Source of the DNA: Desulfoluna limicola
Lineage (GTDB): Bacteria > Desulfobacterota > Desulfobacteria > Desulfobacterales > Desulfolunaceae
Assembly: GCF_021654575.1 (NCBI RefSeq)
Contig: NZ_AP024488.1
Span: 6,041,501 to 6,105,500, forward strand
Length of the DNA: 64,000 nucleotides
Direction of reading: 5' to 3'
Under the pieces are notes generated by a model, which had not been told where the DNA came from, searched no databases, and was given only the letters and a program-made list of their open reading frames with translations. A program made the translations under genes and the position numbers. Positions 32,835 through 40,579 of this stretch are shown piece after piece. Position 1 is the first letter of the stretch; each line of letters begins with the position of its first letter.

Positions 32835-33953
32835 ATGGACGGGTGGATGAACGAGACAATCACAAGTTTTTCGGAAAAAGCTGCGGTGGTGTGGGATGAT
32901 CAGGGCTACCTGAGTGATAAGGAGCTGTTTGATCGCCTCTGGCGTTTGGCCGGGGAGACAGGGCTCTGCCGCGTCGGCATTCCAGAAGCCTACGGAGGCG
33001 TCGGAGGGGGAGGTCCGGAGATCTCAGAAACAATGCGCCTTCTTACCCTTGAAACGGGGAATCTTGGCCTTCCCCTTGCCCTCATGATCTCTCAGATGGT
33101 GGCTCACTTTATGGTGGGGGCATTGGGAAGTGACGCACAGAAGGCCTCCTGGCTTCCCCGTATGGCCGAAGGCCAGTTTCCCACCGCTTTTGCCGTCTCC
33201 GAACCCAAGGTGGGTGCCCACCCGAAAAAGCTGTCCACCCTGGCCGAGAAGGTGCCTGAAGGGTGGCACCTTACAGGGGAGAAAGCCTACATCTCCAACG
33301 GTCCCCTGGCCGGGCTGCTGATTGTGGTGGCTGTGGTGGGGGAGCACCACGGGAAAAAAGAGTTCAGCGCGTTCCTTATGGATGGAGAGACCACAGGGCT
33401 GGACCGGTCCAAAGCCATGGCTCTTCCTTTTTTCAAGCCCTCCCTCCATGGCAACATCCGATTTGAAAAGGTGACCCTGGATTCCGGGGCGGTTCTTGGG
33501 TGTCCCGGTGCCGCTTACACCGAGTTGGTTCTTCCTTTTCGGCGCTACGAAGACGCCATGATGATGGGGTGTGTCACCGGTGCCCTTCGTTTTGTTTTAA
33601 CGAGGCTGGGCGCTTCACATGCTGCCCCTGACGATGCGGTGTGCGAGACCCTGGGGGCCTTGGCCTCTCACATTGCAGCCCTTGAACTGGTGGCCAGGGA
33701 GAGCGCACGCCTGACGGAGGATCCATCGATCGAGGCCGCGGACCAGTGCACCGCCCTTCTGCTTCACTTCAGAGCGGTGGCGGGAATCTGTCGGGACCTT
33801 GTGGCGAGCCTCGCTGAAGCAGGGCTTTCCCTGGATGATCGGAGCCGGTCCGTCATGGAGGACCTGAAGGCTTCAGCCGGAATTGCGGCAAACATTGCCA
33901 AGGCCAAACAGGTGAAACTTGGCAGGAAGATGGCGTATGAACGAGATGATTGA
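32835..33953 (+). CDS. Divergent acyl-CoA dehydrogenase family protein
   Basis: A 372-residue protein with the ACAD order: helical N-terminal domain (GLCRVGIPEAYGGVGGGG; LETGNLGLPLALMISQMVAH), a middle beta domain (TAFAVSEPKVGAHPKKL, GWHLTGEKAYISNGPLAGLL) and a C-terminal helical bundle. The usual FAD-site TEPxAGSD is replaced by SEPKVGAHP, and the conserved C-terminal catalytic Glu motif is not evident, so activity on CoA esters is doubtful. ATG 32835 follows AAGGGGGACT. The stop overlaps the Nudix gene by 17 bases; they are one operon. Confidence 0.75.
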   Translation: MDGWMNETITSFSEKAAVVWDDQGYLSDKELFDRLWRLAGETGLCRVGIPEAYGGVGGGGPEISETMRLLTLETGNLGLPLALMISQMVAHFMVGALGSDAQKASWLPRMAEGQFPTAFAVSEPKVGAHPKKLSTLAEKVPEGWHLTGEKAYISNGPLAGLLIVVAVVGEHHGKKEFSAFLMDGETTGLDRSKAMALPFFKPSLHGNIRFEKVTLDSGAVLGCPGAAYTELVLPFRRYEDAMMMGCVTGALRFVLTRLGASHAAPDDAVCETLGALASHIAALELVARESARLTEDPSIEAADQCTALLLHFRAVAGICRDLVASLAEAGLSLDDRSRSVMEDLKASAGIAANIAKAKQVKLGRKMAYERDD

Positions 33954-34485
33954 AGAAGTGGATGCCCAAGGCGTACCCACGGGGCGCTCCGTAGCCCGGG
34001 ATGTGGCTCACCGGGACGGACTCTGGCATCGGACGGTGCATATCTGGGTGGTGAAGGGGGGCAAGGAGGTCCTGCTTCAGAGGCGCGCGGAATCCAAGGA
34101 GAATTATCCCGGACTTTGGGACATCTCTGCAGCCGGGCACATCAGTTTTGGAGAGACCTCCCTTGAGGCGGCCGAAAAAGAGCTTTTCGAAGAGCTGGGT
34201 ATCGCCGCCCACGCAGAGGACCTTTCCTACGTTACCTCCCTTGCCGGGGAGGCGGTTTTGAATGGGGGGCGGTACATTGATCGGGAGTGGGCTGATATCT
34301 ACCTCCTTCATCGTGAGATTGGTTTGGGACCCCTCATTCTGCAGGAGGAGGAGGTCGCTGACGTGAGGTGGGTGTCCCTTGGGGAACTTACCAGGCGGGT
34401 GAGGGAAGGGGATGACACATTGGTGCCGCATTCAAAGGAGTACCAGGTGATGCTTGCCATGTTAAGGGAGGCGGGCTTGCGGTAA
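33937..34485 (+). CDS. Nudix hydrolase (IDI/YfcD-like)
   Basis: A 182-residue Nudix protein. The Nudix box appears as GHISFGETSLEAAEKELFEELGI (23 residues, positions about 66-88) with the key metal-binding Glu residues of EELG in place and KE where RE is usual. N-terminal DAQGVPTGRSVARDVAHRDG and LWHRTVHIWVV match the isopentenyl-diphosphate-isomerase-like YfcD group. It likely hydrolyses a nucleoside-diphosphate derivative; the substrate is unknown. ATG 33937 follows CAGGAAGATGG. It overlaps the ACAD-like gene, so the pair is co-expressed. Confidence 0.9.
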   Translation: MNEMIEEVDAQGVPTGRSVARDVAHRDGLWHRTVHIWVVKGGKEVLLQRRAESKENYPGLWDISAAGHISFGETSLEAAEKELFEELGIAAHAEDLSYVTSLAGEAVLNGGRYIDREWADIYLLHREIGLGPLILQEEEVADVRWVSLGELTRRVREGDDTLVPHSKEYQVMLAMLREAGLR

Positions 34486-34563
34486 TCGAATTCATTTTTT
34501 TTGAATGAACTGTTGAATAAAAAGTTCATTGTTCTATAATTGACTTAGTGGTAAAAAAAATAA

Positions 34564-34577
34564 CCCCCACTTGGGGG
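34564..34577. other. Small perfect hairpin after the Nudix gene
   Basis: CCCCCACTTGGGGG, preceded by A8 and followed by CTGTTGTTTG, so the T run is poor on the plus strand and good on the minus strand. It might terminate the ACAD-Nudix transcript weakly. Between it and the family-B copy (34733) there is no gene. Confidence 0.4.
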
Positions 34578-34732
34578 CTGTTGTTTGATGCCGGAGATTG
34601 TTTGGGCGACACTTCGGTTTTGATTTTGCTGAATATCCTTCCGTTTTTTATCAAACAGTACCTCGATCCATATATTTTGTGAACATTGATATTTGATTTG
34701 TAACATAGTTATAGTCGCGACTGGCCATATGA

Positions 34733-34828
34733 ACCGGCGGTTAGCTGCATGGCTGTGGAGGGGCGGTATCCCCTTTTTAAATCAGCCGTCTCCACCACCG
34801 GGTGATTCAGAGTTTAAGTTGCCGGGTT
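34733..34828 (+). repeat. Family-B dispersed repeat, copy 3
   Basis: From ACCGGCGGTTAGCTGCATGG to GTTTAAGTTGCCGGGTTG, with the hairpin GGGGCGGTATCCCC and AAATCAGCCGTCTCCACCAC, GGGTGATTCA. It ends 38 bases before the LarA-like start, so it may serve as that gene's leader. Confidence 0.75.
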
Positions 34829-34865
34829 GCCAACGAACGGGCCATTTGTCGTCAAGGGGGCGGGT

Positions 34866-36212
34866 ATGGAGCATCCGACACAGACCCAAGAGGTCGTATT
34901 GCCCTGGGGCGAAGGGGAACTGAAGGTCAGGGTCCCCGGGGGGTGGACCTTGGTCTTTCCCGAGCGTGAGCATGCGCAGGTGTCGGATCTGAGATCCGAA
35001 CGTGCCATTGTCACCAGCGCCGTGGAGAACCCTGTGGGGCGTGCCCCCATTTCCGGGATGAACCTGGTCGGAAAGAAAGTGGTCATCATTGTGGATGACA
35101 ACACCCGGCCCACACCTGTGTATAAGTATTTCAGCATGGTCCTTGATAAACTGGAGGCCGCCTGCGGGGATCTCTCCCGGGTCATGCTGATCCCCGCCCT
35201 GGGTATCCACACCCCCATGACAGAAGAGGAGATGTCCGCCAAGGTCGGGGCACAAAATCTGGCACGGGTTTGCTGGGAGAACCACGATGCCTTTGACGCC
35301 GGGAAGAACTGTGCCTTCGGAACAACAACCCGGGGCACCCCGGTCGCTCTGAACCGTCATCTTGAAGGCGCCGACCTCATTGTTCTTCTGGGGCTCATTG
35401 AGCCACACCTGATGGCGGGGTTCGGCGGGGGCATGAAGAACATCCTTCCCGGAGTCGCCGCCGCGGATACCATAGGCGTTCACCATCAACTTCTCACGGA
35501 TCCGCCGGAGACCTTCAACCGGGTGGGGATGGCCCCCCGTCAGAACAACTTTCGACTCGACCTTGAAGAGGTGGCCGGGATGATCTCAGCCGACATCTTT
35601 TGTCTCAACGTGGTGATTGATCACGGCGGGAAGGTGAGGGCGGCCTTTGCCGGGGATCCCATCGACGCCCACCGACAGGGCATTGATTACACCCGCAAAG
35701 CCCAGGGGCTCCGGCTGAGTGAACCGGTGGACGGCATCATTGTGAACTCCTACCCCATGGACATCAATTTCAAGCAGTCCATGAAGTGTGTGGGCAATGC
35801 CCTGCCCGCGTTGAAGCCAGGGGGCGTGGTGATGGGGTTTTTAAAGGCGGACAAGGGGATGGACGACCTGCCCCTGCCCGACAAGATGCGGTTGCCTCTG
35901 TTTCTTATCAAAGGATTGCTTCGCATCATCGGCCCGAAGCATGTGTTTGCTCTTTTGAAAATTATCAAAAAGGGCCTCAACGCGGAGGAAACCTTTCTTT
36001 ACTACTATATTCTTCAGCTGGTTCGTGCCCACGATCTCTTTCTTTATGCCCCCTCTCTGACGGCGGAGGAGGCAGGTCGTCTCTTCTATTTTGAGCACTG
36101 TGAAGAAGTCGGAGAGGTGATTCGCAGGGGCCTTAAGAGGATGGGCCATAAGGCCACGATCGCAGTGTTTCCGGAAGGGGGCGCCACCTACCCCATTGTT
36201 TCCGGAGGATGA
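34866..36212 (+). CDS. larA: LarA-type (nickel-pincer) racemase family protein
   Basis: A 448-residue LarA/DUF2088 protein. Family marks: DDNTRPTPVYKYF (about residue 76), the His of GIHTPMTEEE (about 112), GLIEPHLMAGFGGGMKNILP with His181 and Lys191, the lysine that carries the pincer nucleotide cofactor in LarA. Such enzymes racemise or epimerise 2-hydroxy acids using a nickel pincer cofactor made by LarBCE, which are not in this window. GMEH start: ATG 34866 after AAGGGGGCGGGT. Without cofactor genes the substrate is open; another 2-hydroxy acid is as likely as lactate. Confidence 0.85.
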   Translation: MEHPTQTQEVVLPWGEGELKVRVPGGWTLVFPEREHAQVSDLRSERAIVTSAVENPVGRAPISGMNLVGKKVVIIVDDNTRPTPVYKYFSMVLDKLEAACGDLSRVMLIPALGIHTPMTEEEMSAKVGAQNLARVCWENHDAFDAGKNCAFGTTTRGTPVALNRHLEGADLIVLLGLIEPHLMAGFGGGMKNILPGVAAADTIGVHHQLLTDPPETFNRVGMAPRQNNFRLDLEEVAGMISADIFCLNVVIDHGGKVRAAFAGDPIDAHRQGIDYTRKAQGLRLSEPVDGIIVNSYPMDINFKQSMKCVGNALPALKPGGVVMGFLKADKGMDDLPLPDKMRLPLFLIKGLLRIIGPKHVFALLKIIKKGLNAEETFLYYYILQLVRAHDLFLYAPSLTAEEAGRLFYFEHCEEVGEVIRRGLKRMGHKATIAVFPEGGATYPIVSGG

Positions 36213-36272
36213 GTTGTTCAGGTTTTGAAACGATGGCACCAACAAGGATGGTAAAATTCAGACGGGGGCGGT

Positions 36273-36584
36273 ATGAAACTCAACGTGAAAACGGAGCATG
36301 AAGTGGCAGCAAAACGGTTGGCCGAGTTGGGGAACGGAACGCGGCTTGCTATTATCCGGTACCTTGTGAATGAAGGGGCGGAAGGGGTCCCGGTGGGGCA
36401 GGTTCAAAAAGCCCTGGGGGTGCCCCCCTCCACCTTATCCCACCATATTGCACGGCTGGTGTCCGTGGGGCTGCTCAGGCAGGAACGGGACAGCCGGACG
36501 CTTTACTGCCATGCGGAGATTTCGGCCATCGATGCCGTGGTCTCCTATATCCGGACCGCCTGTCTCTGCGCGGAAGCGGTGTAG
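36273..36584 (+). CDS. ArsR/SmtB family transcriptional regulator
   Basis: A 103-residue winged-helix regulator. RLAELGNGTRLAIIRYLVN and GVPPSTLSHHIARLVSVGLL (recognition helix, about residues 48-67) followed by the wing RQERDSRTLYCHAE are typical. A C-terminal TACLCAEAV has two cysteines that could be a metal- or thiol-sensing site together with the wing Cys. The ATG follows GGGGGCGGT. It lies 60 bases after the larA-like stop on the same strand and may control that gene; this is inference. Confidence 0.9.
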   Translation: MKLNVKTEHEVAAKRLAELGNGTRLAIIRYLVNEGAEGVPVGQVQKALGVPPSTLSHHIARLVSVGLLRQERDSRTLYCHAEISAIDAVVSYIRTACLCAEAV

Positions 36585-37154
36585 GTTGGTATCGGGTTGA
36601 CGAAAAGGTGATCCCCCCTCCTTAAAAGTTCATGGCACCAGATGCTGTTGTTTCATGGCGTCCTGTTCCTTTGCTTTCACCCCCTCCCGGGAAGCATTGG
36701 AAACCAGGTTGGTCATGCGTATCGGGCGTCGTTACGTGAAGCTCCTTGGGTGAGCATTCGTACGACGTGCGGCGTTCTGCCATGCTTGTTTCACGGATCT
36801 GGCCTGACGTTTTCTATCAGTAATCACTGACGTGCAGCCAGAATAGGTGCGTCAAATTCCACGGGCAAATTACGCAACGCTTTGATCCCGGCAGCGACAC
36901 CATATGTTCGTTTCAAATGTTTGCGTTTTGCATGTGATAGCCCTTTCCTTGTCATCCAGATTTCAAAGAGATATATTGAGAGATCACCTACCCTCGCCTC
37001 GATCGGTTGCGCATTTTTTATCATGCGAACTGTGACTCAGAAGCCACAGCTGCAGATGCACCCTTTTTCCATCCTCTTTTCTTCACTTTATTCAGTGGTA
37101 ACTTCACGAAATCGATCCCCGATATGGCGATTGCACCCATTTTATGGAGGCGTT
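36585..37154. other. Gap without a recognisable gene
   Basis: The frame of the downstream GGDEF protein stays open upstream to 36882, but that part has no suitable start and does not look like protein. I see no repeat-family copy. The segment 37025-37130 is comparatively AT-rich and is the likely promoter. Confidence 0.4.
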
Positions 37155-38504
37155 GTGAAACGATTCACAGACAGCCGGCTATTTATTGTAGGTGTTCCCC
37201 TGTTTTTCTTTCTGATCCTTGCCATCGGAAGTGAGTACCTGCTCTACCTTGGGAAGGAGAGGAGGGCGGCCCGCGAAAAAGAGTCGGTGGTAAAGGAAGC
37301 CGGGCGGGTGCGCACGCTTCTGGAGTCGGAGATCAACACCACCCTGACCCTGACCCTTGGGCTGGTGATCTATGTCGCCTCCAATTCTGATGTGAGCCAG
37401 GAGACCTTTGCATCCATTGCCCAGCGGCTGATGAGGAGAACCCCCCATATTCGCAACATTGCCCTGGCAAAGGCCAATGTCATTACCCACGTGTATCCCC
37501 TTGCAGGCAACGAAGCGGCTCTGGGGCTTCGGTACATGGACAACCCGGCTCAGCGCCCGGCGGTGGTTCGTGCCATTGAAACCCGACGAACGGTGGTGGC
37601 GGGGCCGCTGGAACTGGTTCAGGGAGGTCGGGGGGTGATCAGCCGCAGCCCCATTTTTTTAAGTGACAAGGAGAGCTCTTATTGGGGGCTTGCCAGTATG
37701 GTGATGGATGTGGATTCCCTCTATGCGGCAAGCGGGCTCATGGACGCCAGCCTTTTCCGTTATGCCCTGAGGGGAAAAGACGGGATGGGGATGCAAGGAG
37801 AGGTCTTCTACGGGGACCCCACGCTTTTTTCTTCACGGGATGCTGTTCAGCTTCCCATTACCCTGCCGGTGGGCTCCTGGGTCCTTGCTGCCGAGCCCTA
37901 CAGAGCGAATAGGACCTTCAAAGCCATGGGGCTTATGCGGGGGGCGGGGCTGGTGCTTGCCTTGGTGATAACCGGCATGCTGTCGGCCCTTTTAACGTCC
38001 CTGAGCCGTATCCGTTATCTGGCTCACCACGATCCCATCACAGGGCTTCCCAATATTCGCTATTATGACTCGTACATCAAGCAGCTGATCACCACGAGCC
38101 TTTATAAGGATGAATCCTTTGCCCTGTTCTATATTGATCTTGACCGGTTTAAACCCATCAACGAGAACTACGGTCACAAAGTCGGCGATCTTGTGTTGAG
38201 AGAAGCGGCGAGACGGCTGGAAGAGATGATGCCGGAACATGAGTTGGTGTTTCGTATGGCGGGCGATGAATTTGTGGTGGTCTGTGAGGGTGTTGAGGTA
38301 CGCGATGAAGCGGAGGAAAAGGCAGGGGAAATGGTTCAGGCCTTGGAAAAACCCTACTCATTGGCCGGCACAAAGAGTGTTTCCATTGGCGCGAGCGTGG
38401 GGGTAAGCCTCTTTCCGAGCCAGGGCGTGACCTCAGAGATTCTCATCCGGGAGGCGGACTTGAACCTTTCCATGCGCAAACGGGAGAGGGGGGGGGGCGT
38501 CTGA
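37155..38504 (+). CDS. CHASE-GGDEF diguanylate cyclase
   Basis: A 449-residue membrane sensor. Helix 1 at about 9-27 (LFIVGVPLFFFLILAIGSEY), a CHASE-type periplasmic domain (about 70-230; LMRRTPHIRNIALAKANVIT, GGRGVISRSPIFLSD), helix 2 at about 260-280, and a GGDEF domain with RMAGDEFVVV near residue 367. The A in place of the first G is a tolerated variant. There is no RxxD-containing I-site visible. The protein probably makes cyclic-di-GMP in response to an extracytoplasmic ligand. GTG 37155 follows GGAGGCGTT; ATG codons nearby are out of frame. Confidence 0.85.
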   Translation: MKRFTDSRLFIVGVPLFFFLILAIGSEYLLYLGKERRAAREKESVVKEAGRVRTLLESEINTTLTLTLGLVIYVASNSDVSQETFASIAQRLMRRTPHIRNIALAKANVITHVYPLAGNEAALGLRYMDNPAQRPAVVRAIETRRTVVAGPLELVQGGRGVISRSPIFLSDKESSYWGLASMVMDVDSLYAASGLMDASLFRYALRGKDGMGMQGEVFYGDPTLFSSRDAVQLPITLPVGSWVLAAEPYRANRTFKAMGLMRGAGLVLALVITGMLSALLTSLSRIRYLAHHDPITGLPNIRYYDSYIKQLITTSLYKDESFALFYIDLDRFKPINENYGHKVGDLVLREAARRLEEMMPEHELVFRMAGDEFVVVCEGVEVRDEAEEKAGEMVQALEKPYSLAGTKSVSIGASVGVSLFPSQGVTSEILIREADLNLSMRKRERGGGV

Positions 38505-38555
38505 TTAAGACCAGGAAGCTTGAGATCCCTGGTTTCACCGTGGACCCCTTATATT

Positions 38556-38897
38556 TTATTGGGGGGTCCCGTCCCGGTAGGCCCGAACCTGAATGGCTTC
38601 CAGGGTGACCAATCCCTTTTTCAGCACGGCGTCCAAGTCAGATAGCAGGTCTTCAATGCGTTCAGGGCGATCCACGATTTCAACCACCACAGGAAGATCT
38701 TCCGAGAGCCTGAGGATCTTGTCGGTGTGGATGCGGCTGCTGGCTCCAAAGCCCATGTTTCCTCTGAAAACCGTGGCTCCGGCCATTTTTCTTCTTCTGG
38801 CCTCCTCAACAATCCATTGGTACAGGGGGGCTCCCTTGTGGCGGGCCTGGTCGCCGATGTAGATCCTCAGTCGCTGGGCGTCATTTTTTATGGGCAT
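38556..38897 (-). CDS. DUF190 family protein associated with CrcB
   Basis: A 113-residue protein of the DUF190 family, a ferredoxin-like fold related to P-II (GGxGASSR-like MGFGASSRIHTDKILRLSED is diagnostic). It commonly neighbours crcB fluoride channels, as here. Its exact role is unknown; nucleotide-dependent control of the channel is suggested by the fold. Start 38897 follows AGGAG (8 bases); another ATG two codons earlier is possible. It reads in the same direction as crcB but is separated by 536 bases filled with two repeats. Confidence 0.85.
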   Translation of the reverse strand: MPIKNDAQRLRIYIGDQARHKGAPLYQWIVEEARRRKMAGATVFRGNMGFGASSRIHTDKILRLSEDLPVVVEIVDRPERIEDLLSDLDAVLKKGLVTLEAIQVRAYRDGTPQ

Positions 38898-38991
38898 GGT
38901 CATCTCCTGATAAAAGCATGAATGGGTGTCAGGCCGATGTGTGCATGGTGCGGCCTGGTAGGGACCAAAATTTTGCAACTGGTCAGCTTGT

Positions 38992-39208
38992 GCCTCCGGC
39001 GGCCCTGCCGGGGGGCAAGTTTTTGAAAAGTTTGACAAACAGGTTTTGAGCGCAGATTCGATTGCATCGCCGATGTCCGTAATCCATACAGTTGGGGCTT
39101 AACGAGTCTGTGGTTCCCTTTCCCTTAGCCCCGCAGGGGCTAAGGGAAAGGGAACCACAACCGGAAAGTTTTTGCGGAGCTTTTTTCAAAAAGCGACCCG
39201 CCGGAGGC
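38992..39208 (-). repeat. Family-A repeat with variable-hairpin module (copy 3 of 4), complete
   Basis: A 217-base unit with both ends. It carries a perfect 24-pair stem: arms at 39109-39132 and 39136-39159 (starting TGTGGTTCCCTTTCCC, ending GGGAAAGGGAACCACA) around a 3-base loop. On the minus strand its flanks are GTTCCGGTTG-like (TTTCCGGTTG) and ACTCGTTAAGCCCCAACTG, as in the sister copies. TTTTTGCGGAGC and CTTTTTTCAAAAAGCGACCC are also shared. The unit sits between crcB and DUF190. Confidence 0.85.
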
Positions 39209-39250
39209 GAACTGAATAGTTACGTGCTTGATTTCAATATTACATTAGAA

Positions 39251-39339
39251 TCAAAGGAGGATGTGAATTGGCCCGAGGAACGAGGGGCAAAAAACATTCG
39301 CAACCTGTTTTCAAGGTGGCCCACCTTGCCGCCGGAGGC
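39251..39339 (-). repeat. Family-A repeat, half copy
   Basis: TCAAAGGAGGATGTGAATTG, CCCGAGGAACGAGGGGC, CGCAACCTGTTTTCAAGGTG and end GCCGCCGGAGGC, next to the variable-hairpin unit. Confidence 0.75.
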
Positions 39340-39433
39340 ACGCTTTTACAACGCACTTTGACCATAGAGGGCATGGCTTTTTGTGTGCGTTCCTTCGCTG
39401 CCAAGGATGGTGCGTATCGAGGCACCGGAGTGA

Positions 39434-39817
39434 TCACAGCCAGCGGGCCAGGGTGGCACCCACAAAGAAGAGGGCCAGTCCTGCCGTGATCTGAAGGGTT
39501 ACATTTCCCAAGGCGACCCACCATTGGGCGCCTCCTGCCAATTGGCCGGTCTCTGAGATAAAGGTGGAAAAGGTGGTGAAGGCCCCCATGAATCCGGTGA
39601 GGATGATGGTGCGCGCCTCGGCGCTGATGGCCATGCGCTCCGCACTTAAGGTCCAGACCAAGCCGAAAAGAAAGCAGCCGATGACATTGACGCTTGCCGT
39701 TCCCCAGGGAAAGCCGCTTCCGGCTATGCGTTGAACAAGCCCTGCAAGGCCGTATCTGGACAGGGTGCCGAGGGCTCCGGCTGCTGCAATGCAGAGAAGC
39801 TTCTGGTAGAGGATCAT
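39434..39817 (-). CDS. crcB: Fluoride channel CrcB/Fluc
   Basis: A 127-residue protein with four membrane helices and the Fluc motifs: GALGTLSRYGLAGLV, GTASVNVIGCFLFGLV (the conserved Asn) and ILTGFMGAFTTFSTFI (the central TTFST). It forms an antiparallel dimer that exports F-. Start 39817 follows the expression platform; the upstream in-frame sequence is riboswitch and terminator. It is controlled by a fluoride riboswitch with a terminator (separate entries). Confidence 0.95.
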   Translation of the reverse strand: MILYQKLLCIAAAGALGTLSRYGLAGLVQRIAGSGFPWGTASVNVIGCFLFGLVWTLSAERMAISAEARTIILTGFMGAFTTFSTFISETGQLAGGAQWWVALGNVTLQITAGLALFFVGATLARWL

Positions 39818-39890
39818 TGGGTCAAATCTCCGATAGCGACCGGCAGGTTCTGCCGGGTAGGACGGCCAGGCCTGTGGGGCTTCTGGCAAA

Positions 39891-39918
39891 TAAAAAAACC
39901 CGCTGCACGGCGGGCTTG
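39891..39918 (-). terminator. Riboswitch-controlled terminator ahead of crcB
   Basis: On the minus strand, CCCGCC...GGCGGG-like arms (CCCGCCGTGCAGCGGG) are followed by seven T. It lies between the fluoride aptamer and crcB, 73 bases before the start. Fluoride binding would favour readthrough. Confidence 0.8.
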
Positions 39919-39957
39919 CTGAGTGGCTGCCCGCCACGGGACACACCGGTTCCGTTG

Positions 39958-40032
39958 GCAGGAGTCATCAGCACAAAGGCGGTTTGTTCCGGCAGAGAAT
40001 GAGCCGGGCGCAGGGGAACTCCATCCCCATAA
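39958..40032 (-). ncRNA. Fluoride riboswitch (crcB motif) aptamer
   Basis: On the minus strand the hallmarks of the crcB RNA motif appear in order: GGGGATGGAGTTCCCC (5' element, closing a stem) and GCTGATGACTCCTGCC about 55 bases later, the strongly conserved 3' element. A variable stem (GCCGG/CCGGC) lies between. Known family members bind one fluoride through Mg2+ ions and regulate crcB, the gene directly downstream. Confidence 0.95.
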
Positions 40033-40114
40033 AAAAGATGTGTGTCAATGTACTGAAATGGATCGGGTTCGTCAAGGCACGCTGAAAAACCGGAGGGCCA
40101 TGAAAAAGATGAAA

Positions 40115-40210
40115 CCAGGGGGTAACCCCCTGGACCCCGGGGTCGCGAATGCTCCCGACCTTCGTTCCTCAGGCCGATCACATTCGCTGACGGGCTTCGC
40201 CCGTGAACAA
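40115..40210 (+). repeat. Family-A repeat type S, without clear ends
   Basis: CCAGGGGGTAACCCCCTGG palindrome, CCCCGGGGTCGCGAATGC, TTCGTTCCTCAGG, CGATCACATTCGCTGACGGG and CTTCGCCCGTGAACAACTGC. The last piece is also in the copy at 56108. It is in the divergent gap between the fluoride riboswitch and the DUF362 gene. Confidence 0.7.
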
Positions 40211-40369
40211 CTGCCGAGGCTATTAAAATACCTTCGTGTAACCCAAAGGGCGGCTCGTGGCCTTCGGGGTTTATGCGTGTGTTATTCGGTGAACGTCAAC
40301 ACATGATCCGACACTGGAGCTTCGCTATCCCATGCATGTGTGACGATTGATGAGTGATGCCACACATCA

Positions 40370-40461
40370 CGCGAATGCGGATGCGAGGAAAACTATAATA
40401 CCAACACCCGTATCGCATTCGCCATAGGGTTTCGAGGTGCCCCCACCTCGCCGCCGGAGGC
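40370..40461 (-). repeat. Family-A repeat, half copy
   Basis: GCGAATGCGGATGCGAGG and TCGCATTCGCCATAGGG form a stem; then CGAGGTGCCCCCACCTCG and the end GCCGCCGGAGGC. Almost the same block recurs at 59698-59809. It ends 119 bases before the DUF362 start. Confidence 0.75.
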
Positions 40462-40579
40462 ATGCTTTCTCATGCTTTCTGATTGTGTAAAAATAACAAT
40501 GTGCTTGAACATGAACCAAAATCCGGGTATCGGATATGTGGAGATAAAATGGATGTTTACCTGTGGAAGGGGATGGGCC

